From positions 89,444 to 153,443 of the forward strand of contig RSEH01000102.1 in NCBI GenBank assembly GCA_006503475.1: a stretch of 64,000 bases of DNA, in the 5' to 3' direction. The notes beneath the pieces were generated by a model. The model was not told the DNA's origin and did no database searches. It was given only the letters and a program-made list of their open reading frames with translations. The stretch is from Stentor roeselii. Its lineage: Eukaryota; Ciliophora; Heterotrichea; Heterotrichida; Stentoridae. Both the position numbers and the translations under genes were made by a program. Shown in pieces: positions 20,012 to 31,100 of this stretch (its first letter is position 1; each line of letters starts with the position of its first letter).

Positions 20012-21262
20012 CTAAGCATATTTATCGTGGATTGCTGGCTTGACTAGCGTGGGTCCTAACTCAAATCCAATAGTAAATCCGTTGCCCTTACATTCCGCCA
20101 CAAGTTGTAATTTATCGCCATCTAACAAAAAACTCCTCTGTTCTCCGTTGGCGAGATTCAAAGGTTTTTTGCCGTTGGCTGAAATTTCAAGTAGACACCC
20201 AAGAGAGTCTTCAGTAGTACCACTAATAGTTCCAGTTCCAAGTAAATCCCCAGGCCTCAAATTACATCCAGTGACAGTATGATGAGCAAGTTGCTGAGTA
20301 AGTGACCAATACAAATGTTTCAAGTTCGACACAGAGATAAGTTCCTTCTCACTTCCAGGAGTCTGCAAATAAGTCATCAACGAAATATCATAAGAGCTAA
20401 GATCAGGGTCCTGCAAATAAGGAAAAGGCTGGGGTTCCTGAAGACCAAGACTAGTCTTAAAAGGTTCCAAGGCATCAATCGGCACGACCCAGGAAGAAAT
20501 AGAAGTCATAAAATTCTTCGCATTGAAAGGTCCAAGAGGTACATATTCCCAAGCCTGTATATCACGAGCAGACCAGTCATTCAACAGCACAATTCCAAAA
20601 ATATGCTGATTAGCCTGAGTGATATCAATAGAAGTCCCTAACTCATTCAAATGTCCTCCGACAAAAAAGCCGATTTCCAGTTCATAGTCCAATTTCTTAC
20701 AAACTGAAAAAGACGGTTCACCTCCAGGAGGACAGACCTGCCCACGAGGCCTAACAACATCTTTCTCAATCACCACAGACGAGCTTCTTCCATGATAGCC
20801 AATCGGCATCCTTGTCCAATTCGGCTGTAAAGCATTTTCAGGTCCTCTAAACATGACCCCAACATTATAAGCATGATTACGAGAACAGTAAAAATCAGTA
20901 TAATCTCCAATATTCACAGGAATTACCAAATTCACCTCATTTAAAGGCACAAGGACTTCATTTCTACATGGATGGTCCTGCAACTCCTGGTTTGACAAAA
21001 GAAGTAAAGTTTGCAGTCTTAAGCGAATTTCAGTCCATACTGACCTTGTCTGAGACATGAACTTGTTCAAAGAGCTGCTGTCGAAGTAATGAGGATGAGG
21101 GGCGAAAAAGCCGAGTCTTTCTAGAAGAGTCAAGTCAATTGCAAAGTCGCCGATTCTTGAAAGGACATGAATCTCTTCTGACCCTCTCACGTGACCTGCT
21201 GAGTAAGGCAAGTGCTGGATCGGGTAGTGGTGGTCTTGGGGGACTGGAACAAAACTCTCCAT
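20012..21262 (-). CDS. FAH: Fumarylacetoacetase
   Basis: The 416-aa protein is full length for the family (about 420). It hydrolyses fumarylacetoacetate to fumarate and acetoacetate, the last step of tyrosine breakdown. Visible signatures are GYHGRSSSVV (catalytic His region), DYELEIGFFVG (metal-binding Glu), LLNDWSARDIQAWEY (metal-binding Asp), GPFNAKNF, and LLGTGTISG in the C-terminal domain. No targeting peptide is present, consistent with a cytosolic enzyme. It is convergent with LRRC23 (27 bp between stops) and divergent from the AGC kinase. Confidence 0.97.
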   Translation of the reverse strand: MESFVPVPQDHHYPIQHLPYSAGHVRGSEEIHVLSRIGDFAIDLTLLERLGFFAPHPHYFDSSSLNKFMSQTRSVWTEIRLRLQTLLLLSNQELQDHPCRNEVLVPLNEVNLVIPVNIGDYTDFYCSRNHAYNVGVMFRGPENALQPNWTRMPIGYHGRSSSVVIEKDVVRPRGQVCPPGGEPSFSVCKKLDYELEIGFFVGGHLNELGTSIDITQANQHIFGIVLLNDWSARDIQAWEYVPLGPFNAKNFMTSISSWVVPIDALEPFKTSLGLQEPQPFPYLQDPDLSSYDISLMTYLQTPGSEKELISVSNLKHLYWSLTQQLAHHTVTGCNLRPGDLLGTGTISGTTEDSLGCLLEISANGKKPLNLANGEQRSFLLDGDKLQLVAECKGNGFTIGFELGPTLVKPAIHDKYA

Positions 21263-21701
21263 TTATCTCAATCAATGTGGCTAAACTATTAAAAAACACG
21301 CATTCCAGGATATAGCAAACGTTCCATGTATATCCTGCTACTTCTCTCTCTAAATAAAATAAAAGCACGAGTTTGCATTTTTTTTATTAAAAATCTGATC
21401 ATTCTCCAGATCTTTTTAGTTCTGTAAGTTTTTTCGTAAAAAATCTCAGATTTCCACTTTAAGAAGAAAAAATGCATTTGAAGACGGATAAACTTCGAAA
21501 AAATTGGAAGAAGTCGCGCTTGCAAGGTGATTAGATGTAAGTTTTCAAGTCTTCTAACTCGTATCAGCGCTTTCTGCAACAAGGTGATATCAGCCCTGTA
21601 TATATATTCAGCTTGCAGAAGGTAATTCTCCAAAGTATCAATTTCAATAGCTTCATTTCCTATATCTTCCATTAAATATCCTGAAGAACTTATAATTATT
21701 A
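21263..21701. other. Divergent intergenic region between FAH and the AGC kinase
   Basis: The region is about 440 bp. Minus-strand open frames run through it but end against the kinase gene and show no family. I treat it as the shared promoter region of two divergent genes. Confidence 0.45.
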
Positions 21702-23297
21702 ATGGGGCAAATGCAAGTATTGAACATGCTGAAGCAGTCTTCAGACTCCAGCTTGTTCTCATCAAAAGCGACTTCAAAGGTGCTTTCAATTGAAAGCAGT
21801 GGAAAAATCGTAAAAATTTCTTTCTTGGCCCAGTCAACGATCGGCTTCGTGATCTCTGAACTGAACCGGCTTTCAAGAAAGGAAAACATTGTTGCTTTGG
21901 CAAGCAAGTCAAAAAATGAGACTTTGGACTTTTACTTGACACTTTATGATAAATTAGTTGAGGACCTTCCAGAGAATGAGACTTTTTTACCTGTCTCTGC
22001 AAAGTGGCCTGCTCAGAAAATTGATATCATGAACTACCAGCCAATCAAAATCATTGGAAAAGGAGGATTTTCTTTAGTCACTCTTGCAAGGAAAAATGAC
22101 TCTGGACAACTTTTCGCTGTTAAAACGATTGAAAAGGCATTGGTTGCCAAAAGGAAAAAAAATAGTCAAGCAGTTGTTGAACAGGAAATTCTTATGAAAT
22201 TGAATCATCCTTTTATTGTCGCACTTCATGCGAGTTTTCAAACTGTAAGGTTTATTTAGAGGGATTTTCTTCATTTTGTTCTTGACTTCTGCCCTGGGGG
22301 GGAACTTTTTAGAATTTTGCAAAATGTTGGAAGACTTTCTGAGGAACAGGCTAGGTTTTATTTGGCTGAGATTGTTTTAGCTGTTGAGTATCTTCATGAC
22401 AACCAAGTCTTATACCGTGACTTAAAACCAGAAAACGTTCTAATAGACTTAGAAGGTCACATAAAACTAACCGATTTCGGCCTATCAGTAAACAACTTAA
22501 AAGAAAACGAGCTTCGTTACACCTTCTGCGGATCCGCAGAGTACATGTCTCCCGAGATGGTATCAAATTCAGGTCACAACTCAGCATCAGACATTTACGC
22601 AATCGGTGCCCTTCTCCACGAAATGCTTTTAGGGACTCCTCCTTTCTACGACGAAGACCCAGAGAAGATGTTCTTGAAAATCAAATACGAAGACCTCTGC
22701 CTTCCCTCAACTCTTTCATCAGAGGCTTCAGACCTGATAAAATCTCTTCTCATTAAAAACCCGAGACAAAGACTAGGTGGAAAGTTCACATCAGACATCA
22801 AAGATCACAAGTTTTTCGCCAATGTGAACTGGAAAAAAGTACTCAAGAAAAAAACAAGGCCTCCTTTTGTGCCTTCTTTTAATAAAAGCAGTTTTTCAGA
22901 GGAATTCACGACGCTTCCTATTAACAAAGAAATGTTTTCCCAGAATACAATTTTCCCGTCGTCGGCTGATGATTTTTTCCATTTTGGAAATATCAGAAGC
23001 ATGAAGTACTTGATTAGGCATTCTTCTTATGTGTGTGAAGAAATGAGTGCTGTCAGTACTTTAAGTCTTCCTGAACTGAATACTTTTGATAGCTATAGCA
23101 TGGTTGAAGGATTTGATGATGGATATTTGATTGAGGAATTTTCAAGTAGAGCTAATTTTCCGAAAAAATCGATTCATCCCAAAACCAACCCTGTGCATCG
23201 GTTAACGGATCAAAGAAGTAAAATTGAGGAACTTTTAGGATGTGTTAATACCATGCAGAGTGAGCTAAGGAAGAAAATTTGGAAAGGAAAAAATTAA
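21702..23297 (+). CDS. AGC-family serine/threonine protein kinase
   Basis: Exons 21702-22244 and 22260-23297 join across a 15-nt intron to give 526 aa. After a 110-residue N-terminal region of unknown fold comes an AGC kinase domain. It has IGKGGFS, FAVK Lys141, YRDLKPEN (Asp235), DFG Asp253, and the activation loop YTFCGSAEYMSPE with the phosphorylatable Thr preceding FCG, as in PKA, PKC and S6K. An AGC-type C-tail follows (RPPFVPSF), and residues beyond it are Ser-rich. No lipid-binding domain or classic hydrophobic motif could be pinned down. The N-terminus is MGQMQV, a weak myristoylation candidate. Confidence 0.92.
22245..22259 (+). other. 15-nt intron
   Basis: GTAAGGTTTATTTAG, phase 0, with in-frame TAG. 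Its removal joins HASFQT to RDFLHFVLDF in kinase subdomains IV-V. Confidence 0.95.
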
Positions 23298-23678
23298 TTT
23301 TTTTAATGGTTTTTTTATTATTTGGGAGTTTTAATGGGTTGGGGTTAGGGTGATTGGGATTTTATTATTTATAGAATAGTTTATTGAAGTAGGGTTTTAT
23401 GGAAGAGATTGAGAGGGTCAAATTGAATTTTTTTAAAAGTATAGGCTAATAGGATAATTTTTTACATGATGATGTTTATGGTTGGTATAAATATATTTAT
23501 TTTGTTTGAGAGATAATATTTATTGGGATAGTCGAAATTTATTATGCTCAGCACAATCGCATTTATTCTTATAAAAAAATTTGATAATACTAAAAGATTT
23601 CACCAATAAAAAAACTCTAAAAATATACAAATTTACAGCCAAAAATAAGTAAAAAAAGTTACTTAAGTATTATAACTT
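23298..23678. other. Convergent intergenic region, T/G-rich then A-rich
   Basis: It is T/G-rich just after the kinase stop (GGGTTGGGGTTAGGGTG at 23336-23352) and becomes A/C-rich as it nears the 3' end of the minus-strand gene. No gene was seen. The GGGTTAGGG-like string is not a tandem telomere. Confidence 0.5.
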
Positions 23679-25085
23679 CTAAGACTGAGATCTCATTTTC
23701 TTCGAGTCATTCATCTGATCAGAGCCCCTCTGTTTTTTATCAGACAATAGCTTCAAACATTCACTCGACAAAGAAAAGTTCTCAACAACAGTATTAAGTT
23801 TAGTCTTCCTCCTTGCAATCATAGCAGGTTTAAACGTGCAAGTTTTCAAGTCTTCCTGTTCAGACTTATCTCTTTTTTCCTCAATTTTTTTCTGTCCTTC
23901 CTTTTCAATAATAATCAGAACCTTTTCAGGCTTAGCAGTGCTATACTTGCTCATTCTCTTATTTTTAATAGTTTTCGAGAGTTCTTTAGTAACAGGGTTA
24001 AGTCTAGGTGTAAAAGAGAATCCTTTAAGAACAGGACTATCTTCAGCTTTAACCTGTCTTTTTTTCCTATTTTCATACAAGACCTGAAATTCTCGATGAA
24101 TTTTTTTGTCATCATTTTCTAAAATCATCAAGTTTAACAAGAAATTTTTTACTTTTTCATGAGTTGATTTACTTTCCTCATTGTCCTCAAAAGTCTTCCA
24201 GGCTCTTTCAACAAGATTTTTTTCTTCTTCCTTGATTCCTGAGTCAGTCTGATGTAAAAAACCAGTTTTCACCAGCATCTGGGTAAAATCATTAAAAGCG
24301 ATGGAGTCTCCAACAACTATTTCACTGATTTCATTTAAAAATTTTTTTTTTATGATATTTTTTGACTCCTCGCTGATAAGTTTCTCATTTTTTAGAAGAT
24401 TTGGAGTTTCTTTCATTTTTTCTCTTTTTTTTGAAGCTTCTTCGTAAAGTCTCTGTGCGACTTTTCCTTCACGTTTGAGTTGCTGAGACTTTTTATTAAC
24501 CTGAGGTTTAAACGAGCAGATTTCATTTAAAATCGCTTGAGACTCATTTTCTTTTTTCTTTTTAAGTTCTTCTGACTCTTTAAATAGTTTCACATGTAAA
24601 TCTGAAGTACTTTTATTTTTCGATACGATTTTTTGAGTTTTTTTCGAAATTGTCGGCTTAAAAAGAGTTGCTTTAAGTTTTTCTTCTTCTTCTTTCAGCT
24701 CCTGATGTTTTCTTTCCAAGTTTTTTTTCTTGTTTTCGTTTACAGTGTCCATATGTTGCAGAAAATGAGAAAATTTCAGATTATCAGAAGTCGGCATCGA
24801 AGTCTTTGGTCTAAAAGTGCATCCAGCTTTTTCTTGCTCTTCTTTTTCCTTTTTCAATTGCTCTAGACGTTGATTTGCTTTTGCTTGATAGTCAATAAAG
24901 CGTTTTTCTAACTCAGCTGCAGATGATTGAAGCTTTTTCGGCTCTTGGAAGATGTCTTCGAGATGAGAAGCTACTGTTTTACGTGTGAAACTTTGACAAG
25001 ATTTAGGAGATTTCATTGATTCGTTGATTTTTCTGCTGTCTTCTGAGACAAATGTTGGGTGCTTGGTTGTTGGTGAGTCTGACAT
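23679..25085 (-). CDS. Charged coiled-coil protein with repeated F-x-P motifs
   Basis: The 468-aa protein is very rich in Lys and Glu. Long helical stretches alternate with a short repeated motif whose core is [TS]-[FL]-[RKT]-P followed by basic/polar residues: CTFRPKTS, TLFKPTISKK, CSFKPQVNKK, FSFTPRLNP and CTFKPAMIAR. Each copy comes after a Lys/Glu-rich helix. Motifs of this sort recur in ciliate and other protist cytoskeletal proteins, but I cannot name a defined family. A structural or filament-associated role is inferred. Its start is 29 bp from the stop of the macrodomain gene on the same strand. Confidence 0.75.
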   Translation of the reverse strand: MSDSPTTKHPTFVSEDSRKINESMKSPKSCQSFTRKTVASHLEDIFQEPKKLQSSAAELEKRFIDYQAKANQRLEQLKKEKEEQEKAGCTFRPKTSMPTSDNLKFSHFLQHMDTVNENKKKNLERKHQELKEEEEKLKATLFKPTISKKTQKIVSKNKSTSDLHVKLFKESEELKKKKENESQAILNEICSFKPQVNKKSQQLKREGKVAQRLYEEASKKREKMKETPNLLKNEKLISEESKNIIKKKFLNEISEIVVGDSIAFNDFTQMLVKTGFLHQTDSGIKEEEKNLVERAWKTFEDNEESKSTHEKVKNFLLNLMILENDDKKIHREFQVLYENRKKRQVKAEDSPVLKGFSFTPRLNPVTKELSKTIKNKRMSKYSTAKPEKVLIIIEKEGQKKIEEKRDKSEQEDLKTCTFKPAMIARRKTKLNTVVENFSLSSECLKLLSDKKQRGSDQMNDSKKMRSQS

Positions 25086-25114
25086 ATTAATTGGTAGGAT
25101 TTAGATGGATTTGG

Positions 25115-26173
25115 TTAACTAAGATTTTTCGTATTTTTTATGTGATCTTCGGAGTTCTCTTGTTTTTCTTCTTTTGTTTCTGTTGTTGGGGTTTCTTTTA
25201 GGTCTTTAGGATGAGTTTTTGGATCGATTTGTTGGGAAAGGGATTTTTTTTCACAGTCTAAAGAATCAGGGGCGACTTCAAATGGTTTAGATTCGGACTT
25301 ACTTGAGTCTTTTGAATGGATTTCTTCAGTTTTCATTTCTTCGAGTTTGTCAAGTTCCATGAGGTTTGGTTCAAGAGCTTCATTCTTCATCTTGCCTTGA
25401 GAGTCTTCCTTTTCATCATCGAACTTTCTCGATATTTCACTTTGCCCAAGTTTATTTGAAGGGTCAATGCTTTTCTTGCTGAAAGGCTCCCAACTGCTCG
25501 TTAATTTTGAAGTTGAAGATTCAGGACTTCTGCCCCAGCCTCTTTTCGCTGTTGGGTCTAAAATTATTTCTTGATCAGGGTTTGACTTGAATTTTTCTAG
25601 CTCTTGCTCCATCAGACTTGTTGTTTCTTCGTCGAAGTTAGTCAACCTGATTTCAATGAGACTGTATCTGGTGCCTTGAACACTCTCGATGAAATTTCGA
25701 GTCGTTCTAATCATTACTTTCGCGCATCGAGGCTTCGGGTACCCGAAAATTCCGCTGGATATCGCCGGAATTGATATACTTGCATAGCCCAGGTCGTTTG
25801 CAGCTTTGAATGAATTCATGATCGCAGATTCCAGTTCTTCATCTTCTCCACTTCGACCATTTCTATAAACCGGTCCAACCGCATGAATGATTTTTTTGCA
25901 AGAAAGTCTTCCAGGTCCAGTAACAGCGACTTGTCCAGTCAAAACAATTCCATGTTTTCTAACATATTCAGAACTTTCCCTCTGTACTTCCGGTCCTCCC
26001 TGACTAGAAATCGCTCCAGCGACACCTCCTCCATGAGCAAGGTGTTCATTAGCAGCATTGACAATACAATCAGATTTTTCACTAGTGATATCATTTTTGA
26101 TGACTTTGATAGTGATATCTTTATAAGTGAAGCTAGTCCTTTCTTCACATTTTCCTCGTGAATACCAATTCAT
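25115..26173 (-). CDS. Macrodomain (ADP-ribose-binding) protein with acidic tail
   Basis: The 352-aa protein has an N-terminal macrodomain (about 15-190) with DITSEKSDCIVNAANEHLAHGGGVAGAI, TGPGRLSCKKIIHAVGPVY and SIPAISSGIFGYPKPRCA. These are the ADP-ribose-binding loops of MacroD/O-acetyl-ADP-ribose deacetylases. The Asn-Ala-Ala-Asn and GGGV elements are intact, so ADP-ribose binding or removal is likely. The remaining 160 residues are Ser/Glu/Lys-rich and probably disordered. The gene is second in a row of four minus-strand genes with 29- and 47-bp gaps. The tail has no recognisable domain. Confidence 0.93.
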   Translation of the reverse strand: MNWYSRGKCEERTSFTYKDITIKVIKNDITSEKSDCIVNAANEHLAHGGGVAGAISSQGGPEVQRESSEYVRKHGIVLTGQVAVTGPGRLSCKKIIHAVGPVYRNGRSGEDEELESAIMNSFKAANDLGYASISIPAISSGIFGYPKPRCAKVMIRTTRNFIESVQGTRYSLIEIRLTNFDEETTSLMEQELEKFKSNPDQEIILDPTAKRGWGRSPESSTSKLTSSWEPFSKKSIDPSNKLGQSEISRKFDDEKEDSQGKMKNEALEPNLMELDKLEEMKTEEIHSKDSSKSESKPFEVAPDSLDCEKKSLSQQIDPKTHPKDLKETPTTETKEEKQENSEDHIKNTKNLS

Positions 26174-26220
26174 TTATGAACCAAACATTAAAAATAAAGA
26201 TATACTAAAATTCACTATAC

Positions 26221-27012
26221 TTAGTTTTTCACCTGAGGCAAAGAGTTCATCATCCTGTCAACAGTAGCAACGAAAGAAACATGATTCATTTTCCAGATCT
26301 TTCTTTTCCTTGCACAAGTCGTCGTCATTTTAACATCAAAGCTGAACTTATCTTCAATATCAAGTCCTTCCGCATTTTTTTCATCTACTCTTTTCCCAGT
26401 AAGGAACTGGTCAAGATGTGACTTTTCTTCAGAACTTTCAGCCTGTATAAATTCATGAATTCCTTGAATTTTCTTCATTTCAATTTTGAAATTAGAGCAG
26501 TCTTCCATGATTTTATCCATTTTCTGGACTTTGTAGTGATTCAGTTCACTTTTGCAGTATCTTCCAGTCTCATCTTTAGGAATAGGTGTTGCGAGTCTTT
26601 CAAAAACTCGAGTTGGGTTCATTTTTCCAAGACTAAGACCCGGGGAAAAAGAACTGAACCGATTTTTCCTTGTTTTTTTATCAAGAGTCTTAAGTAAAAG
26701 TGAAGTAGGCGAGTCTTGGTTCGAGTTCAGTTCAAAAGACTTTTTCTTTTGTCGACGATTTTTAAAGTTTAGTTTAGAAAGTTCTTTTTCAATGTTTTGA
26801 TTAAAGTCCTGCTCTCTTCTTTTTATTTGTTCTATTGCAAGGTCTGAGTCTTTAATAATCGCGTTTGGGTTGTAAGAGCAGTTTGTTGGGTCTCCTCGCT
26901 TTTGAAGGACTCGAACTTTAGAGACTACAGTTTTTAAGCTTTCTGGCTGGAGTCGAGAGTTTTTGTTGAGTAAAATCTTTTGAAATATTGGTAAATTGGG
27001 ATCTTCGCTCAT
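26221..27012 (-). CDS. Unknown basic protein with one F/Y-x-P-type motif
   Basis: I do not recognise this 263-aa protein. It is rich in Lys, Ser and Glu, with short helical stretches (about 55-85 and 165-200). One segment, NCSYNPNAI near residue 44, resembles the C-[ST]-[FY]-x-P motif of the protein encoded two genes away (23679-25085), which may point to a shared partner. No membrane segment or signal peptide is seen. The gene has its own ATG and ends 47 bp before the macrodomain start, with codon choice like its neighbours. Confidence 0.65.
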   Translation of the reverse strand: MSEDPNLPIFQKILLNKNSRLQPESLKTVVSKVRVLQKRGDPTNCSYNPNAIIKDSDLAIEQIKRREQDFNQNIEKELSKLNFKNRRQKKKSFELNSNQDSPTSLLLKTLDKKTRKNRFSSFSPGLSLGKMNPTRVFERLATPIPKDETGRYCKSELNHYKVQKMDKIMEDCSNFKIEMKKIQGIHEFIQAESSEEKSHLDQFLTGKRVDEKNAEGLDIEDKFSFDVKMTTTCARKRKIWKMNHVSFVATVDRMMNSLPQVKN

Positions 27013-27108
27013 TTATAACTGATGTTAGTTGTAGAATAGAGGAGCTGATTACATGAATTAAGCATTAGGTCTAAGTTCATTGTAATGATTTAGCTTATTA
27101 GAAATGGA

Positions 27109-27603
27109 TTAATGATTATGCATTAAACTTTCTCGAAGGATCTTGTTTGTCATGTAACGCGCTGAGATTATCATTTCTTTTGTTTTTGAAATTCTAAAGC
27201 GACTTCTGGTTAGCATCTTTTGACTTTCTAACTTGTAATCATTGTATTCTTGCTTTGGGTTTATCAGGTAGGCCTTTTTCTTGCTTATTCGGCAACTGAT
27301 GGTTTGAAAGGGACACAAAGAATTCATTGGCTTTAGTTTTGGTTTTATCAATTCTTGGTAGTCTTCATATGGATGAATTGAGTTTTTTAGCTCTTCTTCA
27401 ACACCTGAAATTGAAGGACTGTGTTTTTCTTTGTGGTAATTCAAGTAAACTTTTTTGTAAAAATTGTTGAATGAGGTTGAACGAGCGAATGTTTTTGGAT
27501 AGTCATGGTCTGAAATGGGATTTTCTTCAAGGTTTAGGATTTTTTTTCGAGAAAGTCGAAGAGTTTCAGGGATCATTTTTAGCTTGATTAGACCTTGGCT
27601 CAT
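27109..27603 (-). CDS. Unknown basic protein (164 aa)
   Basis: No family is recognised. The protein is rich in Lys, Tyr and Ser, with a Tyr-rich middle (NNFYKKVYLNYHKEK) and a basic C-terminal third (RSRFRISKTKEM). It is the first of four minus-strand genes. The sequence upstream of its start (27604-27740) is T/G-rich on the plus strand, that is C/A-rich on its own strand. This is the same signature seen upstream of other genes here and supports it being real. Confidence 0.6.
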   Translation of the reverse strand: MSQGLIKLKMIPETLRLSRKKILNLEENPISDHDYPKTFARSTSFNNFYKKVYLNYHKEKHSPSISGVEEELKNSIHPYEDYQELIKPKLKPMNSLCPFQTISCRISKKKAYLINPKQEYNDYKLESQKMLTRSRFRISKTKEMIISARYMTNKILRESLMHNH

Positions 27604-28197
27604 TGGTTTATAAATGAATTTTGAATAATTATGGTCATGAAAATTTGGTTATGACTTTAGATGGTTTTTTGGATTGGATTATGAGGTTTTTGGAAAATTT
27701 TTTTTTAGAGTAAATTATTAAAGGATATTTTGATTAAGGATTTCGGTTAATATGAAAGATTTTCATCGATTTTTAAGCTTTTAAGGAATTAAAGCTTTTA
27801 GTATGGGATTTATAAGCTTAATTTGGTTGTGACACTCTAATAAGTATAAAGAGATATGCTTATTTTAATAATTCGTCGTAAAGAATACCCAAATAAACTT
27901 CTTTTATGTGATAAGAATAAGTACTTTTGCTCAGATATGATTGACTTGAAACTAAAAAAATATCATTAAGATTTTAGTTAAAAGTAAAGAGTATTTTTTA
28001 ATATTATTTTGAATTTTACACCTTGTAATGAAAAATGAGAATATTGAAACAATCATCAAATAACACTTAAAAAACTACAAATAGATAATCCTCTAATTTA
28101 ACAATCCAAAAACAATCACATCAATAACCAGTTAAACACTAAAATAAACTATCTAAATCAAATACTTAATAATAAAAATCTACTCAAATAATCCAAG
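27604..28197. other. Divergent intergenic region with opposite-strand C/A-rich ends
   Basis: The left end is T/G-rich on the plus strand, facing a minus-strand gene. The right end (about 28030-28197) is C/A-rich on the plus strand, facing a plus-strand gene. The middle is plain AT sequence. No gene was seen. Confidence 0.5.
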
Positions 28198-31100
28198 ATG
28201 ATGATGATCTTTTTTACAATCCTACACATTTCTTGGTCACTCACAGCAGATTTCATTCCACCAACCCGTTCACCGCCACCTGCCCGCAGCCAAGCGTTTA
28301 TGGCTTATCTAAGTTCAAGATCTTCGATAATAATTTTCGGAGGTTGGAATGGAGTCTCAAGCTATGATGATTTGTGGGAATTTTCACTTAGTTCTTCAAT
28401 TTGGACGAAAATAACACCTTCATCGATTGACTGTCCTCGTAATTTTTATCTAGAAGCTCGACTTAGCACCGGTGGTTATGCCAGTCTCACAGATCCAAAA
28501 TTTTATATTTTCGGAGGTTTGACTCTCCTAGGTCCTCAAAACGATTTCTGGGAATTCAGCTTTAACAGTATGAAATGGGTGAATATTCAAACAAATTCAC
28601 CTCCTTCGCCGAGGTCTTACTACGGTTTCACGACTTTCACAAAAAGCGATATCCAATTCTTCGTAATCCAATCAGGAATATCATTTGACGGAGAAGTGAA
28701 TGATTTATTCATGTAATCTTTAAAAAGTCTCAACTGCAGTTCTTTTCAATGGGAAGAACTTCCCGCAAATGGGGAGATTCCATTGCCTTCAAGTGATCCA
28801 ATAGTCGAGTACTACAACGACCAGATCTTACAAGCCGCCGGGTCTCCAACAGGAGCAGTATCATGTCTTCCTTACCTTTACAGTTATTCTCTCATCGATT
28901 TGAAATGGTCAGTCATTTCCAACAAAAAAAGTGTCTTCACCTGCCGACAACTGACAGAAAGTTTTATATTCCAAGACAAATTGTTTATTGTATTCGGGTG
29001 GCTTTACGAAATAAGCCAAGATTCTAATGATATCGTCAGTATTGACCTTCAGGCAGATAAAAAAGATTGGAAGACTTTAAAGATTTGGCCAGAATTAGCT
29101 GGAGATGGTTTTTCTTTAGTCACTGTTGAAAGTTCTGGTTATATTTTCGGAGGTTTTAGTTTAAATCTGAATTCTTACACGAATAAACTGGGAAAAATCA
29201 GTCTTGAACAGATGAAACATTTGCCTATTAATGAAAATTTCATTTTACCGAAGCCGAGATCACTTCATTCAATGGTGATTATAAACTTTAAGCTTTACTT
29301 ATTTGGAGGGGTGGATTCAGGACAGGTCTTTAATGATCTTTGGACTTTTGACTTGATGAGTAATGTTTGGGAACAAGTTTCAGCGAAAGGAGAAGTGCCT
29401 TCACCGAGGTTCGCACATGGCTCTCATTCTGAAGGAGACGCTTTCGTCATTTGGGGAGGTGAAAGTTTAAATGGATTGAAAGATGACTTGTTTATTTTCA
29501 ATTCAATCACAGGCATCTGGACCCAACTGGTTAGTTCATCGTTCACTAAACCAAGTCCAGCGAAAGGGGCTTGTCTTGTCTTTCGGAACTTTAAAGTTTT
29601 CATTTATGGAGGGAAGAGGGACTCGGATCTTTCGAATGAACTCTGGGTTTATGATATTGGGACTAATTTGTTTGAACTACTCTCAGATAGCCTGTCTTAT
29701 GGTTCCATCAGAGTCAGCTTTCCTTTCTGCTGGCTCGACTCAAATCTCTTTTACGTCTCTTTAGGAGTAAACGAAATCGAAGGACCCTCAACCAGCATCG
29801 ACTTTTTCAATCTCTCTTCTTCAACCTGGTCGAATTTCCACCATCACGATCTGACCTCTTCTGACTCCGCTCAGTCCAATCAATTCTTCACCGGATCTTC
29901 ACTAATAACAATTGGGGGTCAACTCTGGATGCAGACTTTAATAAAGAAAATAAGTGTTTTAGGACCAGGTAATAAGCGAGTAGTCTTAAAAACCGACCTG
30001 AACTTTAACACCTACGGTTCTGCTTTCGTTTACTTTAACAAGTCACTTTATATCTTTGGAGGCGGAGTCGTTTTAGGACAGTCTTTGATTTTAGAAGTAG
30101 GAAGTACGATATTTGCGAAGATTGAATTGAAAGAAATTTGTGATGAAGCTGGTTGTGAAGCTACTTGTTCTCCGGGGACGTTCTCTGTGAATGGAAGGTG
30201 TGAAGCATGTAAAATAGGAACATTTTCAGTTAATTTCGGAAGAAGTCAATGTGAAGAGTGCAGAGCTGGAACTTATAATAAGAAGATTGCATCAGCTTCA
30301 CAGTATCAGTGCCTGCCTTGTCCTGAAGGGTACTTTAGCAATATGAGTGCAGTAAAGACCTGTAAAGAGTGCCCAGAGGGAAAGTATTGTCCTATTGGAA
30401 GCACGAGTCCTTCAGATTACATTCAAAGTCAATCAGGAGGTTCTTATCAACCGTCTCTTTACCAGGAGCCGGACTTATCAGAGACGCTTATCATTTATCG
30501 TGTTATGGTCAGTGTTCCGATTTTCATCGGGTTGATTTCTTGTGTTTTTGTGAAAAAATTGAGGAATAAAATGACCGTTTTCGACTTGTTTGATAGTCAA
30601 CATGATGACGATGAAAGTGATTATATGATTAAAAAAAAGACGAAAATTGGAGCTTTTTTTTCTATTCTTTATGTCATCGGGGTATTATTACTCACTTGCA
30701 CCACTGTTCTCAGCTACTTAAAAGCAAATATTCAAGAAACTAAAGGACTTGTGCCACTTGTTGTACTTGAGTCAGAAGTTTCTTCTTTCCAAGCAAAAGA
30801 GATTTTTCTTCAAGTCTCTCTCTTATCCTACGGCGGTCAATGTGAAAAAAACCTTGAATGTCTCCCTTCAATTAAAATCTCCTTAGACAACATAAACTGT
30901 GACAACATTTTCACTTCTTGCAAACTCTCTAAAACCGACACCTGCATCGTAAGAGTAACTTGTGAAAAAGGAGAAATAAAAACAGGAGCACAAGTAAGCT
31001 TCACTCTAAAGGAAAGTCTTAGTTTTTCCTCAGGAATCGAAGTAAATTTAACTACAAGTTCTTCAATTCCTGACCAAATCAGTTCAGTAAGTTCAGTTTT

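Noticed and set aside
21289-22002. Minus-strand 237-codon frame between FAH and the AGC kinase
   Set aside because: It overlaps the kinase exon, shows no family and lacks the composition of a real gene.
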